From positions 86,608,535 through 86,672,534 of the forward strand of contig OZ024821.1 in assembly GCA_964016985.1 (NCBI GenBank): a stretch of 64,000 nt of DNA, read 5' to 3'. This document shows positions 44,130-54,345 of this stretch, piece by piece. The DNA comes from Anodontia alba (taxonomy: Eukaryota > Mollusca > Bivalvia > Lucinida > Lucinidae). Made by a program: the position numbers and the translations under genes. Each line of letters begins with the position of its first letter. Position 1 is the first letter of the stretch. Under the pieces are notes generated by a model that was not told the DNA's origin, did not search any database, and saw only the letters and a program-made list of their open reading frames with translations.

Positions 44130-45317
44130 CATTGGCAGTTTCTGCTTAATAACTTTCGAAGGGATGCATTGATTTCATTCAAAGTCTGCAGAAGTTTATA
44201 TCATTAATTGTAATATACAGGTCAAGTTTGATATTAGTAATCATCTGCCAAATTTTGGCTGAATTATGGCCCTTTCTTGACTTAGTTTTTACTGTTGGGT
44301 TAAGTTGTTGGTTTCTGGTCAATAAGTTTTAAAGGGATGTATTCAATTGATCAGAAATTTTCAGAAGAGTATATCATTGTAAAACACAGGTCAAAGATGA
44401 TATTGGTAACCATCCACAAAATTTTGGCCCAGTTATGGCCCTTTTTTGACTTAGTTTTTGTTGTTGGGTTAAGTACGTAGATGCATCCTTGTATGCTGCA
44501 TAACTTTGATACCCTAAGAGGTATTTTGATAATATTTAATTGGTAGAGATGAAGAGGAGGACCAGTAGGCATGTCAAGGTCAAGAGAGACATTTCTCACT
44601 TTCTTAGTTATGTACTTACCTCCTCTGAAGCTGAAATCTTGACCATGCCATAACTCCCATACTGTTTTAGATAATTTGATATCATTTGACAGGGACATAT
44701 ATCAGGTCAAGTAGGAGTGTCACATGCATGAATAACAAATCTTGCTTTGTTCTTTTTCTAGTTATGTCCCCTGAACAAAGTTCATAACCAAATTCTTGTG
44801 CACTCCATAACTTCCTAGTAGTTTGAAATATTTGATAATAATTGTCAGAAGCAAAGATAAAGACAGTAGTCATATCACGTGCAAGAGAGACAACTCTCAC
44901 TTTTTTCGTTATGTACTTATGTCTCCTGAAGCGGAAATCTTGTGCAGGCCATAACTCCCATACTGTTTGAGATAATTTGATAATACTGTGGACTGTCATT
45001 GTCTCAAATTCCAAGGGACTCTCTGAAATACTTCGAGATATCTATACCTCAACATATCAGATTTACAGGATTGAGGAAAAAATAATTGGACCAACCATAT
45101 TTAACAAATATATATGTAACTGGACTCTTGAAGTTAGAGATATATTGAGGAGCAATTTCTCCTCTTTTCCACAATATGTTTTACCTGGTGTTAGATTTTC
45201 ATGTTTAAGCAGGGACAAGATTTTCACTTGGAGATAAGCGGTTATTCAAGATAAGTGAGGTCGAGATAATGAGAGTCAGCTGTAATTGGTAGGAACATTT
45301 ATCAGGTCAAGTAGGAA
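44130..45317. repeat. Tandem array H (~170-bp then ~330-bp units), first part
   Basis: Two units near 44,137 and 44,311 share TTTTGACTTAGTTTTTGTTG and GGGTTAAGTTGTTGG. Longer units then share CCATAACTCCCATACTGTTT, GATAATTTGATA, CATATATCAGGTCAAGTAGG and GTTATGTACTTA. A Tigger-like MITE interrupts it at 44,986, and a mariner at 45,320. Confidence 0.75.
44986..45282. mobile_element. Tigger/pogo-like MITE
   Basis: 297 bp between TA dinucleotides (44,984-44,985; 45,283-45,284). Ends CTGTGGACTGTCATTGTCTC and, in reverse complement, CAGCTGACTCTCATTATCTC. The flanks rejoin to GATAATTTGATAATA-ATTGGTAGG, which matches the unfilled array phrase at 46,886. Confidence 0.8.
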
Positions 45318-45319
45318 TA

Positions 45320-46637
45320 TGAGGGTCATGCAAAAAGTTCTGTCACTTATAGTTTTATCCCAGGTAAATTTTAAAATGCTTCACTGCACTTGAATGGTGT
45401 GTTGAATAGCTAACGATACCCCTTTATTTCGTGCAAATTGCTTTCCCAACCGACCGAGTTATTTCAAATTGAAATAGATGCAGTCATATACACTACCAAT
45501 TTACTTGTTACATTGGAGCATGGACCAGAAGACTGAAATACGTATCTATATTAAATGCCGCATTAGGCTTAATATAGATTCAAAGCAGATCTATAATGAA
45601 TTGTGTGGTATATATAGACCTCAGACCATTTCAATACGCACAGTTATTAGGTGGGTTAAAGCTTTTAAAGCTGGGAAAATTTCTGTTGAAGATGATACCT
45701 ATCCTGGAAGGCCTAAAACCTATGTTACCAAGGCTAACATCGCTGCTGTAAAGATTGTGGTCAAACAGGATGCGCGATTGTCTGTCAGAGATATAGCTAG
45801 TTGTACTGGCATATCAGAAGGCAGTGTGCGAACAATTCTGAAAAAGTGTTTGGACCTGAGAAAGGTTTGCGCTAGGTGGGTACCTCATTTGCTCACTGAG
45901 GAGCCAAAGACACAACGCCTTAAATGTGCCCGGGAACTTTTGAAAGCATACAAAGGCTGTAATAGTCGGGTTATTTCTAATTTGCTGGGTGTACATGTTT
46001 GAGCCACAAAGAAGGGCTGATAATAAGCAATGGAAGTGAAAAGATAAAAAAATGCCCATGTATTGCCAAGAGAACCATAAGTTCGAAAAAAGATGTTGTA
46101 AGCAATTTTCTTTAATTCAAGTGGGCTAGTCATTCAAGTGCCTTGTCCATTTGGTCATACAGTCACTGGCCGATTCTACAAGAATTCTGTACTGAAGAAA
46201 GTGAAAAAGAGTTTTACAATAAGAAATGACCAAGCAAAGGATGGTCAGGAGTACACCTTTTACATGACAACGCCTCCTCTCATAAGTGTGAGGTTGTTAA
46301 GTCGTTTTTGGCTTCTGAAAAGGTGAAAGCTTTAAACCATCTACCTTATTCACCTGACTGAGTCCCTGTGACTTCTTTTTATTTCCAAGGCTTAAAAAAA
46401 TGCTTTCTAGAAATAAGTACATGTCTAGAAGTTCTCTTGGCAGCGCTATTTACCAGTGTCTCCAACAAATACCAAAAGAAGACTATTTATCTGCTTTTCA
46501 CGACTGGGTAAAAAGGTTACAAAAATGTGTTTCAGTAAAAGGGGAATATTTTGAAGATTTGCAATAAAAATATGTTTAATAAAACGTAGCACTGAAGTAA
46601 TCCGAACCCAGCGACAAAACTTTTTGCAGGACCCTCG
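45320..46637 (+). mobile_element. mariner transposon, second family, dead
   Basis: 1,318 bp between TA dinucleotides (45,318-45,319; 46,638-46,639). Terminal repeats TGAGGGTCATGCAAAAAGTT and, in reverse complement, CGAGGGTCCTGCAAAAAGTT, ~23 of 27 alike. It belongs with the fragments at 2,922 and 5,982, not with the element at 4,485. Confidence 0.93.
45520..46567 (+). pseudogene. mariner transposase, catalytic Asp deleted, frameshifted
   Basis: Probable start ATG 45,520 (MDQKTEIRIYIKCRIRL). The N-terminal half is open: helix-turn-helix region, GRPKTYVT, ARWVPHLLTEEPK, ARELLKAYKGCN. At about 45,988 the run expected to encode LTGDETW is missing 17 bp (ISNLL joins to GVHVEP), which removes the first catalytic Asp and shifts the frame. 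Downstream, in shifting frames, HLLHDNASSHKCEVVKSF (second Asp) and PYSPD-SPCDFFLFPRLKK (third Asp, 34 residues on, after a 1-bp deletion) remain, ending GEYFEDLQ at TAA 46,565-46,567. Inactive. Confidence 0.93.
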
Positions 46638-46639
46638 TA

Positions 46640-47116
46640 TCGCATGCAGGAAGGACATAGCTTGCATTGATCTTCGTTATTTCTCCTGAACGAATTTCTA
46701 AGCCAAATTCTTGTGCGCCCCATAACTACTTCATAGTTGAAATATTTTGATAATATTTGGTAGACATAGATAAGTACCTGTAGGTGTGTCACATGCAAGA
46801 GAGACAAGTCTTACTTTCTTTGTTATGTACTTACGTCCCATGAAACCGAAATTTTGTGCAGGCCATAACTCCCATACTGTTTGAGATAATTTGAAAATGT
46901 TGGGTAGGGACATATATCAGGTCATGTAGAAGTGTCACATGCAAGAAGGACAACTCTTGCTTTTTTTTTTTTTTTCTAGTGTTGCTATTGATTTCTGCCC
47001 AATAACTTTTGCAGATGCATTGATTTCATTGGAATATTATATCATTGTAAAATACTGGTCAAAGAATAGGAGCAATTATTATGACAAACACAGTTTTTTT
47101 TTTTTTTTTCATATCA
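46640..47116. repeat. Tandem array H, second part
   Basis: Continues the units of 44.5-45.3 kb after the mariner: ATTCTTGTGCGCCCCATAAC, GTTATGTACTTACGTCCCATG, CCATAACTCCCATACTGTTT. Poly-T runs near 46,960 and 47,095. Confidence 0.75.
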
Positions 47117-47311
47117 AATGGTAAGCACTTAAAGCAGGTGACGACACATCCCATTCTTGGAATTCTAGGTTTTACACTTTGTTACTGTAATGTTTGTTTG
47201 TCTGATGTGCAAAACTAATCACTTAAAAGCAGGCGACACATCCCATTCTCGGAATTCTAGTTTTTACACTTTGTTGCTGTAATATTTTTTTGTCTGATGT
47301 GCGAAACTGAT
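47117..47311. repeat. ~100-bp direct duplication
   Basis: CACTTAAAGCAGGTGACGACA ... TGCAAAACTAATC is repeated as CACTTAAAAGCAGGCGACACA ... TGCGAAACTGATC, with CATCCCATTCTYGGAATTCTA in both. Confidence 0.9.
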
Positions 47312-47312
47312 C

Positions 47313-47592
47313 CATTACGAAAACACGCCTATTCAAATATATAGAAAATTTAACCTCCAAAAACTGAAAAATTTCAGATAAAAAACTGTGATATTTTTTC
47401 ATATTTCTGCTCAAAACATAGATTGTGAGTACTCATTAGAACCGCCTCAGTGAGGCAGTTCTAACAAGTACCCACAATCTATGTTTTTGAGAGAAGTAAG
47501 AAAAATAATGTATACTCCTGTAAACCCCAGTTTTACTGTATAAAAGTGGGGTTTAAGGGGGTCAAATTTATATAGGTATGTTTTCGTGATGA
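47313..47592. mobile_element. Palindromic MITE, family P, copy 3
   Basis: Same order and ends as the copy at 28,093-28,372: CATTACGAAAACACGCCTAT, CCGCCTCAGTGAGGCAG centre, TTTTACTGTATAAAAG hairpin and GGTATGTTTTCGTGATG end. Confidence 0.88.
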
Positions 47593-48016
47593 CTGCCATA
47601 ACAAACAATGTTCTTAAATTAATCTTCCTGATTGCATGCCCAAGTTACTGCAGTGACATCACAAGGTTTAAAGGTACAACAATCTTTGTTTTCACTGCAA
47701 ACACAAAAGTTAAATAATGCCGTCATGTTTCTTTACTCAATGCAAACAGAGCGTAATTAAAAGACCTAATAAAAATAATTACCAAAGCCAGTTTCTTGAA
47801 TAACTTTTGCATCAGTCAATGATATCTAACGTCCGTTTATATTTAGTGACCATGACCTTTTGGAGACCTCAACTGACATTTTTAAAGGTCAAGTTTGTCA
47901 CATAAAAAAAAAAAACACTTTCAGTCTGATTTGTTGAATTGTCTTTGGTGTTTTTACAGTTAAGATTTCAGTGACATTTGCGTTTAAGTTAATTAGGTTT
48001 GTATAACACTTGTGTT
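47593..48016. other. No feature recognised
   Basis: Unique-looking AT-rich sequence, no frame over 60 codons with any motif and no match to the repeats named here. Confidence 0.4.
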
Positions 48017-51000
48017 TTTTAGTTCAACTGAGCCAAAGGCTCAAGGGGAGCAATTGTGATCGTCAATTGTCATCATCTGTCTCTCCATCCATCCTACTGT
48101 CCATATACAGCTTCTTTAAATGACATCTCGTCTTTAATCACTGAGCCAATTTTAACCAGATTTCACAGGAATGATCATTGGGTGATACTGACTGAATATT
48201 GTTCAAAGATATGGAATCCATGCAGGATTGTAGTTGCCATGGCAGCCAAAAGAAAAAAAAACAACAAACTTTTAACAATCTTCTTGTCAGAAACCACTGG
48301 AAGGATTTCAATCTAATTTTGCAGAAATGTTCCTTTTGTGATCCTCTACCAAGATAATTCAAGCCATCATGATGTTTCAAAAAATGTTGGCACCAAAAAA
48401 TGTGGACACCAGGGGTGGTGCTTATTTTCCCTGTATATCTATATAGGAAACTTTAAGAATGCTTTTGTCAAAAACCACTTGACCAATGTCAATATAATAT
48501 GCCAGAAATGTTCCTTTGATGACCCTCTACCAAGATTATCCAAGCCATTATGAATCAAAAAACATTGCTGCCAGTGGACAGGGCTCATATTCCCAATATA
48601 TCTTTATAGAAAACTTTAAAAATCTTCTTGAGAGAAACCACCTCACAGACTTCAATATAATTTGGCAGAAATGTTTCTTTGGTGACCCTCTAACAAGATT
48701 GTACAAGCCAAAATGATTCATCAAAAAATATGGCGGCCAGGGGGCGGGGCTTATTTTCCATATATATCTATATAGAAAGCTTTAAAAAGTTTCTTGTCGG
48801 AAACCGCTAGACTGATTTCAATATAATTTGGCAGAAATGTTCCTTTGGTGACCTTCTACCAAGATTCTTCAAGCCATCATGATTCATCAAAATAGATGGC
48901 CACCAGGAGATGGGGCTTATATCTATAAAGAAAACTTTAAAAATCTTCTTGTCAGAAACTATTCTTGACCGATTTCAATATAATTTATCAATGATGTTAC
49001 TTTGGGGACCCTCTATCAAGGTTATTTAAGCCATCACGATTTGTCAAAAATCATGGTTGTGGGGGGAGCATGGCTTATTTTCTGTATATATATCTATATA
49101 GAAAACTTTTAAAATATTCTTGTCAGAAACTAATGGACAGATTTTAATATGACTCGGCAGATTTTTTCCTTCAGTGACCCTCTACCAAGATTGTTCAAGC
49201 CATCATTTGTCAAAAAACATAGCCGGCCAGTGGCCTGGACTTATTTTCCCTATATATCTATACAGAAAACTATAAAAATCTTATTGTCAGAAACTACAAG
49301 ACCAGTTTCAATAAAATGTGGCAGAAATGTTCTTTGGTGACCCTCTACCAAGATCGTTCAAGCCATCATGGTTTTCAAAAACTTTGGCCGTTGGTGCGAG
49401 GCTTATTATTATATTACCTAATATATCTAAATAGAAAGCATTATAAATCCTCTTGTCAGAAACAGCTTGACCAGTTTTAAAATAATTTAACAGAAATGTT
49501 CCTTTAGTTATATTAATGAAAGATTGTTGAAAAAGATGTTAAGTCTTTTTACTTATCATTATAGTGTTTGGATGTTTTGCATACACTCATATAGGCAAAA
49601 CTTTAAAAACCTTCTTGTCTGAAACTAGAAAGCCAAGTTCTTTGATATTTAGTGTGTAGCTTCATCTTGTGGACTTCTACCAAGATTGTTCAAATTATAG
49701 CTCTCCAAGGGGTCACTTTTTTATACCAACTCATAAAGGGAAAAGCATTAAATCTTCTAGTCTAAAACTAAAATGCCGAGGCCTTTGATATCTGGTATGT
49801 AGCTTCATTTTGTGGTCTTCTACCAACTTTGTGGCTCTGAGGTCAAAAATGGGGTTCACTTGTTTCACATAGACTCATTTAGGAAATGTTTTTAGCTCAC
49901 CTGAGCAAAAGCTCAGGGTGAGCTATTGTCATCACCCTATGTCCGTCGTCCGTCATCGTCCGTCATTCGTCATCAACAATTAGTTTGTTAACACTCTAGA
50001 GGTCACAGTTTTGACCCAATCTTGATGAAACTTGGTCAGAATGTTTGCCTCTATGAAATCTAGGTCAAGTTTGATACTGGGTTACTTGGGGTTGAAAACT
50101 AGGTCACCAGGTCAAATCAAAGGAAAAACTTGTTAACACTCTAGAGGTCATAGTTTTGACCCAATCTTGATCAAACTTGCTCAAAATGTTTGCCTCTATT
50201 AAATCTAGGTCAAGTTTGAAACTGGGTCACTTGGGGTCACAAACGAGGTCACCGGGCCAGATCAGCAGAAAACCTTGTTAACACTCTAGCGGTCACATTT
50301 TTGAAGCAATCATCATGAATCTTGCTCAATATGTTTGTCTTGATGATTTCTAGGTCAAGTTCGAAACTGGGTCACTTGGGGTCAAAACTTAGGTCACTGG
50401 ACCAAATCAGCAGAAAACCTTGTTAACACTCTAGCGGTCACATTTTTGAAGAATCATCATGAATCTTGCTCAAAATGTTTGTCTTGATGATTTCTAGGTC
50501 AAGTTCGAAACTGGGTCATGTGGAGTCGAAAACTAGGTCACCAAGCCAGATCAGCAGGAAACCTTGTTAACACTCTAGCGGTCACATTTTTGAAGCAATC
50601 ATCATGAATCTTGCTCAAAATGTTTGTCTTGATGATTTCTAGGTTGTTCGAAACTGGGTCACTTGGAGTCAAAAACTAGGTCACCAGGCCAGATCAACAG
50701 AAAACCTTGTTAACACTCTAGCAGTCACATTTTTCAAGCAATCATCATGAATCTTGCTCAAAATGTTTGTCTTGATGATTTCAAGGTGATGTATAGTTTT
50801 CTGTCCAGTGACTCTCTTAAGTTTTTCCATTTAGGTCAGTTTTTCAGTAATTATTGGTCCTACAGAGTGATATTTGGTACTTGTGAAGTGTTTGTGTTTA
50901 GGTCAGTTTCTCAGTAACTATTGCTCCTACAGCCAGTGATACTTAGTACATGCATACATCTTAGCATGGCCTCTTGAGTGCAGTCATTCATATTTGACCT

Positions 51001-51460
51001 TGACCTTTATTTCACAGTCCATTAGACATACTACATTGTCTTACTTGTTAGTATAATCATTTTGAACTTTGATCAGAATGTTTGCCTTGATCAATTCTAG
51101 ATCAGGCTCTCAAAGTGCTATGTTGCTCAGGTGAGCATTACAGGGCCATCATGGCCCTCTTGTTAAAAATCTTTTTGTCTGAAACTAGAAGTTCTAGGCC
51201 TTTGACATTTGATATATAGCTTTATCCAATAGGCCTCTACCTAGGCTGTTCAAATTATAGATTCAGGGCCAAAGATGGCCCTGTCCAGGGGTCACTTCCT
51301 TTATGTGCACCCATATAGGGAAAAACTTAAACAAATTTTCTTGTGTGAAATTAGAAGGCCTAGACCTAATTGATATTTGGTACCTGATTTCATATAATGA
51401 GCCTTTACCATGGTTGTTCAAATTATAGTCCTGGGGCCAAATATGGCCGGAGTTACTTAT
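48017..51460 (-). mobile_element. Pearl/HINE-like composite element E (A-type core), with nested element F
   Basis: Reverse orientation. It opens with CTGAGCCAAAGGCTCAAGG and a CATCATCTGTCTCTCCATCC stretch (terminal hairpin and degraded microsatellite), then ~165-bp units of the array-A family in reverse complement: TCTTCTTGTCAGAAACCAC, AGAAATGTTCCTTTGGTGAC, CCTCTACCAAGATT. Later units diverge. TGGCGGCCAGGGGGCGGGGC is at 48,731-48,750. Interrupted by element F (49,892-51,164) and continuing to about 51,460. Confidence 0.78.
49892..51164 (-). mobile_element. Pearl/HINE-like composite element F, nested in E
   Basis: Hairpin GCTCACCTGAGCAAAAGCTC and AGGGTGAGC, then CCGTCGTCCGTCATCGTCCG, then about seven ~145-bp units (CTTGTTAACACTCTAGCGGT, AGGTCAAGTTCGAAACTGGG), ending CTCAGGTGAGCATTACAGGG and CCATCATGGCCCTCTTGTT. 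The host phrase on both sides (AGGAAATGTT / AAAAATCTTTTTGTCTG) belongs to element E. The junctions lie in T/A-rich sequence with no long duplication, compatible with Helentron-type insertion at TT. Confidence 0.83.
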
Positions 51461-51483
51461 TAGCTCACCTAGGGCAAAGGCTG

Positions 51484-51553
51484 GCCTCGATGGCTCAGTT
51501 GGACACGCTGTCCGACTGGAGACCAGGAGGCCGTGGGTTCAACTCCCGCCAAG
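51484..51553 (+). other. tRNA-like SINE head with pol III A and B boxes
   Basis: GGCCTCGATGGCTCAGTTGG begins it; TGGGTTCAACTCCCGCCAAGG ends it. It matches the head at 22,610-22,682 (minus). Mismatches in the stems and its place inside a transposon argue against a real tRNA gene. Confidence 0.85.
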
Positions 51554-51560
51554 GTCGGCA

Positions 51561-52385
51561 ACATAGCCCTTTATGCTTGTGAAGTATGGGGGTTTGAGAA
51601 CATCCAACTCATTGAGAAACTTCAAAATGAATTTTTAAGACATATCACAAATTCTAAGAAAAGTACACCAGTATATATGTTGTATGCAGAACTTGGGCAT
51701 AAATCTATTAATATCAGTATAAAAAATAGAATGATAGCATACTAGCTTAATATTATCAACAGTAAAGACTGTAAATTATCAAAACTGTTGTATAACGTAC
51801 TTTTACATGAATATAAGGCAGGAATCTTTCAGCATAAATGGATTCACTGTATAAAAGAAATACTCATTTCAGTTGGAAGTATAGATCTCTTCAATAAAGT
51901 TAATGTTGAAAATACAAAATCATTGAAAGCACAAATTTCCAGAGCCCTGGTCGATTTACATATACAGGAATGGTTTTCTAAAATTGAATTGTCTTCTAAA
52001 GGAAAAAAAAAATTATTTATTTAAGCAGGAAATAAATTTTGAAAGTTACTTAATAAATCTAAGCAAGAAACATTATAGTTCACTACTGAAATTTAGACTA
52101 AGTAATCACAGGCTTCCTGTTGAAACAGGCCTTTGGGAAAACATCCCATTAGATGAAAGGAAATGTAACTTATGCCCAAAAAACGATATTGGGGATGAAT
52201 TTCATTACCTGTTTGCATGTGATTACTTCCATTCAGATCGGAAACAGTTTTTAAAATCTTACTTCTACAAGAGACCAAATGTTATGAAGTTTAAAGAGCT
52301 CTTTTCTACCAAAGATACTCAAACACTCATCAATGTGGCTAAGTTCGTTGACATTATTATGAAGAAGTTTCCAGTGATGAATTAG
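51561..52385 (+). pseudogene. LINE (family L-c) C-terminal region, 5' truncated, frameshifted
   Basis: ALYACEVWGFENIQLIEKLQ, HITNSKKSTPVYMLYAELG and IKNRMIAY form the RT connection region. After a TAG near 51,743, the frame continues LNIINSKDCKLSKLLYNVLL to KIELSSKGKKKLF. A 1-bp shift in an A run near 52,010 leads to HYSSLLKFRLSNHRLPVETG and a Cys/His motif CNLCPKNDIGDEFHYLFAC, ending VDIIMKKFPVMN at TAG 52,383. The RT catalytic core is missing. The Cys/His tail is common in animal LINEs. Confidence 0.88.
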
Positions 52386-52863
52386 GTTATATATATGTAT
52401 ATAATTTAGTAAGGGGTGAAGTGAGCCAGTTTGCATGTGGTAATGGTTCGATTCCTCTACCGGTTTGATATTTGTTCATGGCAGCCAGGTAACCTCCTGG
52501 TGAATGAGTGTGAAGCTGGTGGAGGTGATAGGATATTGTTTGTGTGTGAATTGTTTTTCTTTTTTTTTTTTTTTTCCTACTTACTTATTGTGTGTACATG
52601 TACACGTGTACCTGCACACATGTATATGTGTGTATGTGCATGTGTATATGTGTAGACAGTATATGATGTGTACAATGTGTATTTGTAAACTTTGTTACTT
52701 GCTTTGGTCATTATGTAGTTTTTTTGTTTTTTTGTTTTTTTTTTCCCTTCTCTTACATTTCCTGTGTGTGGCCTGAGAAGTAGTTAGAATAATAAAGTTC
52801 TGTTCTGTTTGACATGACCCCATTGGGTTGACTGGGCCATAAAATCTCAACACAAACAAACAA
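52386..52863 (+). other. LINE L-c 3' untranslated region and SINE-shared tail
   Basis: TG-rich stretch (52,600-52,660), poly-T runs, AATAAAG at 52,790 and then the 3' tail in common with SINE S1. The AATAAAG could serve as a polyadenylation signal. Confidence 0.75.
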
Positions 52864-52881
52864 ACCTAGGACAAAGGCTGG

Positions 52882-53625
52882 AGCACGGGCAGTAATCTCT
52901 TCACTCATGGCCAATTGTTATGCAAAGAAATAAGTGATGCAAATATCCGGACATGAGTAGTGCGAGCTAAAAAGGTGACTATTTCAGGTCGGTTGTCGAC
53001 AATCTGGGGCTTTTGTCATCTAGGAGGGTGCTGTTTTAAAAATAAGAGAATGCTACACTGTGTGGAATTAAATTCCCTAACCCAATTGCTTCGCTGTGGT
53101 GCAGTGGTAAAGCGTCGGACTCGAGATCGATAGGTACCGGGTTCGATCCCCACTAACAGCAAGTGTTGTTTCCTTGAGCAAGAGACTTTATCCACATTGC
53201 TTAGTACTGGTTTCTATCCAGGAAAAAAGAGGGCCACATGGAAGATTAGTACTAGATTACTAAATGTGTTACCCTCTATAAATAAGGTCGATTATTATTA
53301 TTATTATTATTATACAACCCAGCACCAAAATTTACGTCAAAATATAGCTACAGTTCCTGGAATTGTTTCATTCTGGCGACAATTGCTCCAAATTTGATGC
53401 CATTTTGGATGATTTACCCATTAAAATTAATGTTTTCAGCCATATCTGCATCTTGCATAATGACTTGAATTGGACAGACACCATCATTTGGCATACGTAT
53501 TACGTACAGTTATAATATAAACCATCAATACAACCAACAAAAATGGAAAAATGCTAAAATTATAGGGCAGAATGAGCAGCCCGTGTGGATATGAGTGACG
53601 AGATGTTTTATGAGTGACGAGAGCA
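52882..53625. repeat. Inverted duplication, copy 1 (carries a SINE)
   Basis: Matches 60,833-61,345 in reverse complement: GCCAATTGTTATGCAAAGAA, ATCCGGACATGAGTAGTGC, GGTTGTCGACAATCTGGGGC, ACAACCCAGCACCAAAATTT, TACAGTTCCTGGAATTGTTT. SINE S2 interrupts it at 53,076-53,312; copy 2 lacks the SINE. Confidence 0.9.
53076..53312 (+). mobile_element. tRNA-derived SINE, family S2, with ATT tail
   Basis: A box TGGTGCAGTGGTAAAGC, B box GGGTTCGATCCCCAC, then the body TTTCCTTGAGCAAGAGACTTT and ACTGGTTTCTATCCAGGAA, ending (ATT)n at 53,291-53,311. The paralogous empty site at about 61,150 fixes its edges. The CCTTGAGCAAGACACTTTA body is of a type shared by SINEs of several animal phyla. Confidence 0.88.
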
Positions 53626-54185
53626 GCAAAATTGGAAATAGATGTATGTTTCAGCTCGTAAAACAAATGCTTATGTAAAAAAAATAAAAAATTAGTCCAT
53701 ATCCTGGCATTTAATGCCCCTACAGGTGCAGATCCAGGAGAATATCCAAGGGAGTTCAATTTAATCATATTACTGTACATACTATACGTATTTGGACTGA
53801 CAGGCCTGAGCAAAAAGTGTAGGCCCAGATAAGACGCCGCAGGACACTGTTTTCCACTCCCCCAGCAATTTTACAAACATTTACAGGAAGTAAAATTTGT
53901 TGACTTTTTGAAGAGAAGTAGAAGGAAAAGTGTCCGAAATCTATCAGATTTATCCAAAATGTCCATTGTAAATGAAATTTCGAGTCAAAGGGAGATTCGA
54001 CCCTCCTTTGAATCTGCCACTGCACTCTAGCCACAGGCAATGTCCTCAGCTATAGTTAGGCTCTTCTGTTTAATATAACGCCCACAAATGCTTTAAAATC
54101 AAATTAGTAAGCAGTTGGGTTAGGGAAATACCCTAAAAATTAAGCAAAGAGGACATTTCTCTCAGAGGGTGGGGGTGGTAGCTTA
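53626..54185. other. No feature recognised
   Basis: AT-rich sequence without motif-bearing frames. The minus-strand frames at 53,484-54,040 have no family signal. Confidence 0.4.
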
Positions 54186-54345
54186 GGGGTAATTCTGGTG
54201 CGGGTGTGAGAGCCAGTATTTCGAAACCTGCCCCATTCATATACCTGGCCTTTGAAAAAACAGACCCATTCATATACTTTATTGTCCAAAATATTGACCT
54301 ATTCATATACTGCCCTTTGATGTATTATACCCATTTATTGCTAGT
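54186..54345. repeat. Short degenerate repeat (CATTCATATAC), three or four units of ~40 bp
   Basis: CCCATTCATATACCTGGCC, CCCATTCATATACTTTATTG and CCTATTCATATACTGCCC, each followed by a TTGA-type segment. Confidence 0.7.

Larger units (their letters stand above)
51467..52881 (+). mobile_element. Chimeric retrotransposon: SINE S1 head joined to LINE 3' part, 18-bp target duplication
   Basis: Direct repeats ACCTAGGGCAAAGGCTGG (51,467-51,484) and ACCTAGGACAAAGGCTGG (52,864-52,881) bracket one insert. It starts with the tRNA-like S1 head (A box TGGCTCAGTTGG; B box GGTTCAACTCC) and, at about 51,561, switches into a LINE C-terminal reading frame. It ends with AATAAAGTTCTGTTCTGTTTG and then GACATGACCCCATTGGGTTG, ACTGGGCC and CTCAACACAAACAAACAAAC, the same 3' tail as SINE S1 at 7,380. 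One duplication around both parts implies a single integration. Confidence 0.88.

Noticed and set aside
44130..47000. Mutator-like or virus-derived coding region
   Set aside because: Apart from the dead mariner, no frame carries recognisable motifs; the rest is tandem repeat.
51484..51553. Functional tRNA gene
   Set aside because: A and B boxes are present, but the sequence is repeated as the head of a dispersed SINE, stems have mismatches and it is joined to transposon sequence.
53092..53165. tRNA gene
   Set aside because: Head of SINE S2 with its body and ATT tail, absent from the paralogous site at 61.15 kb.
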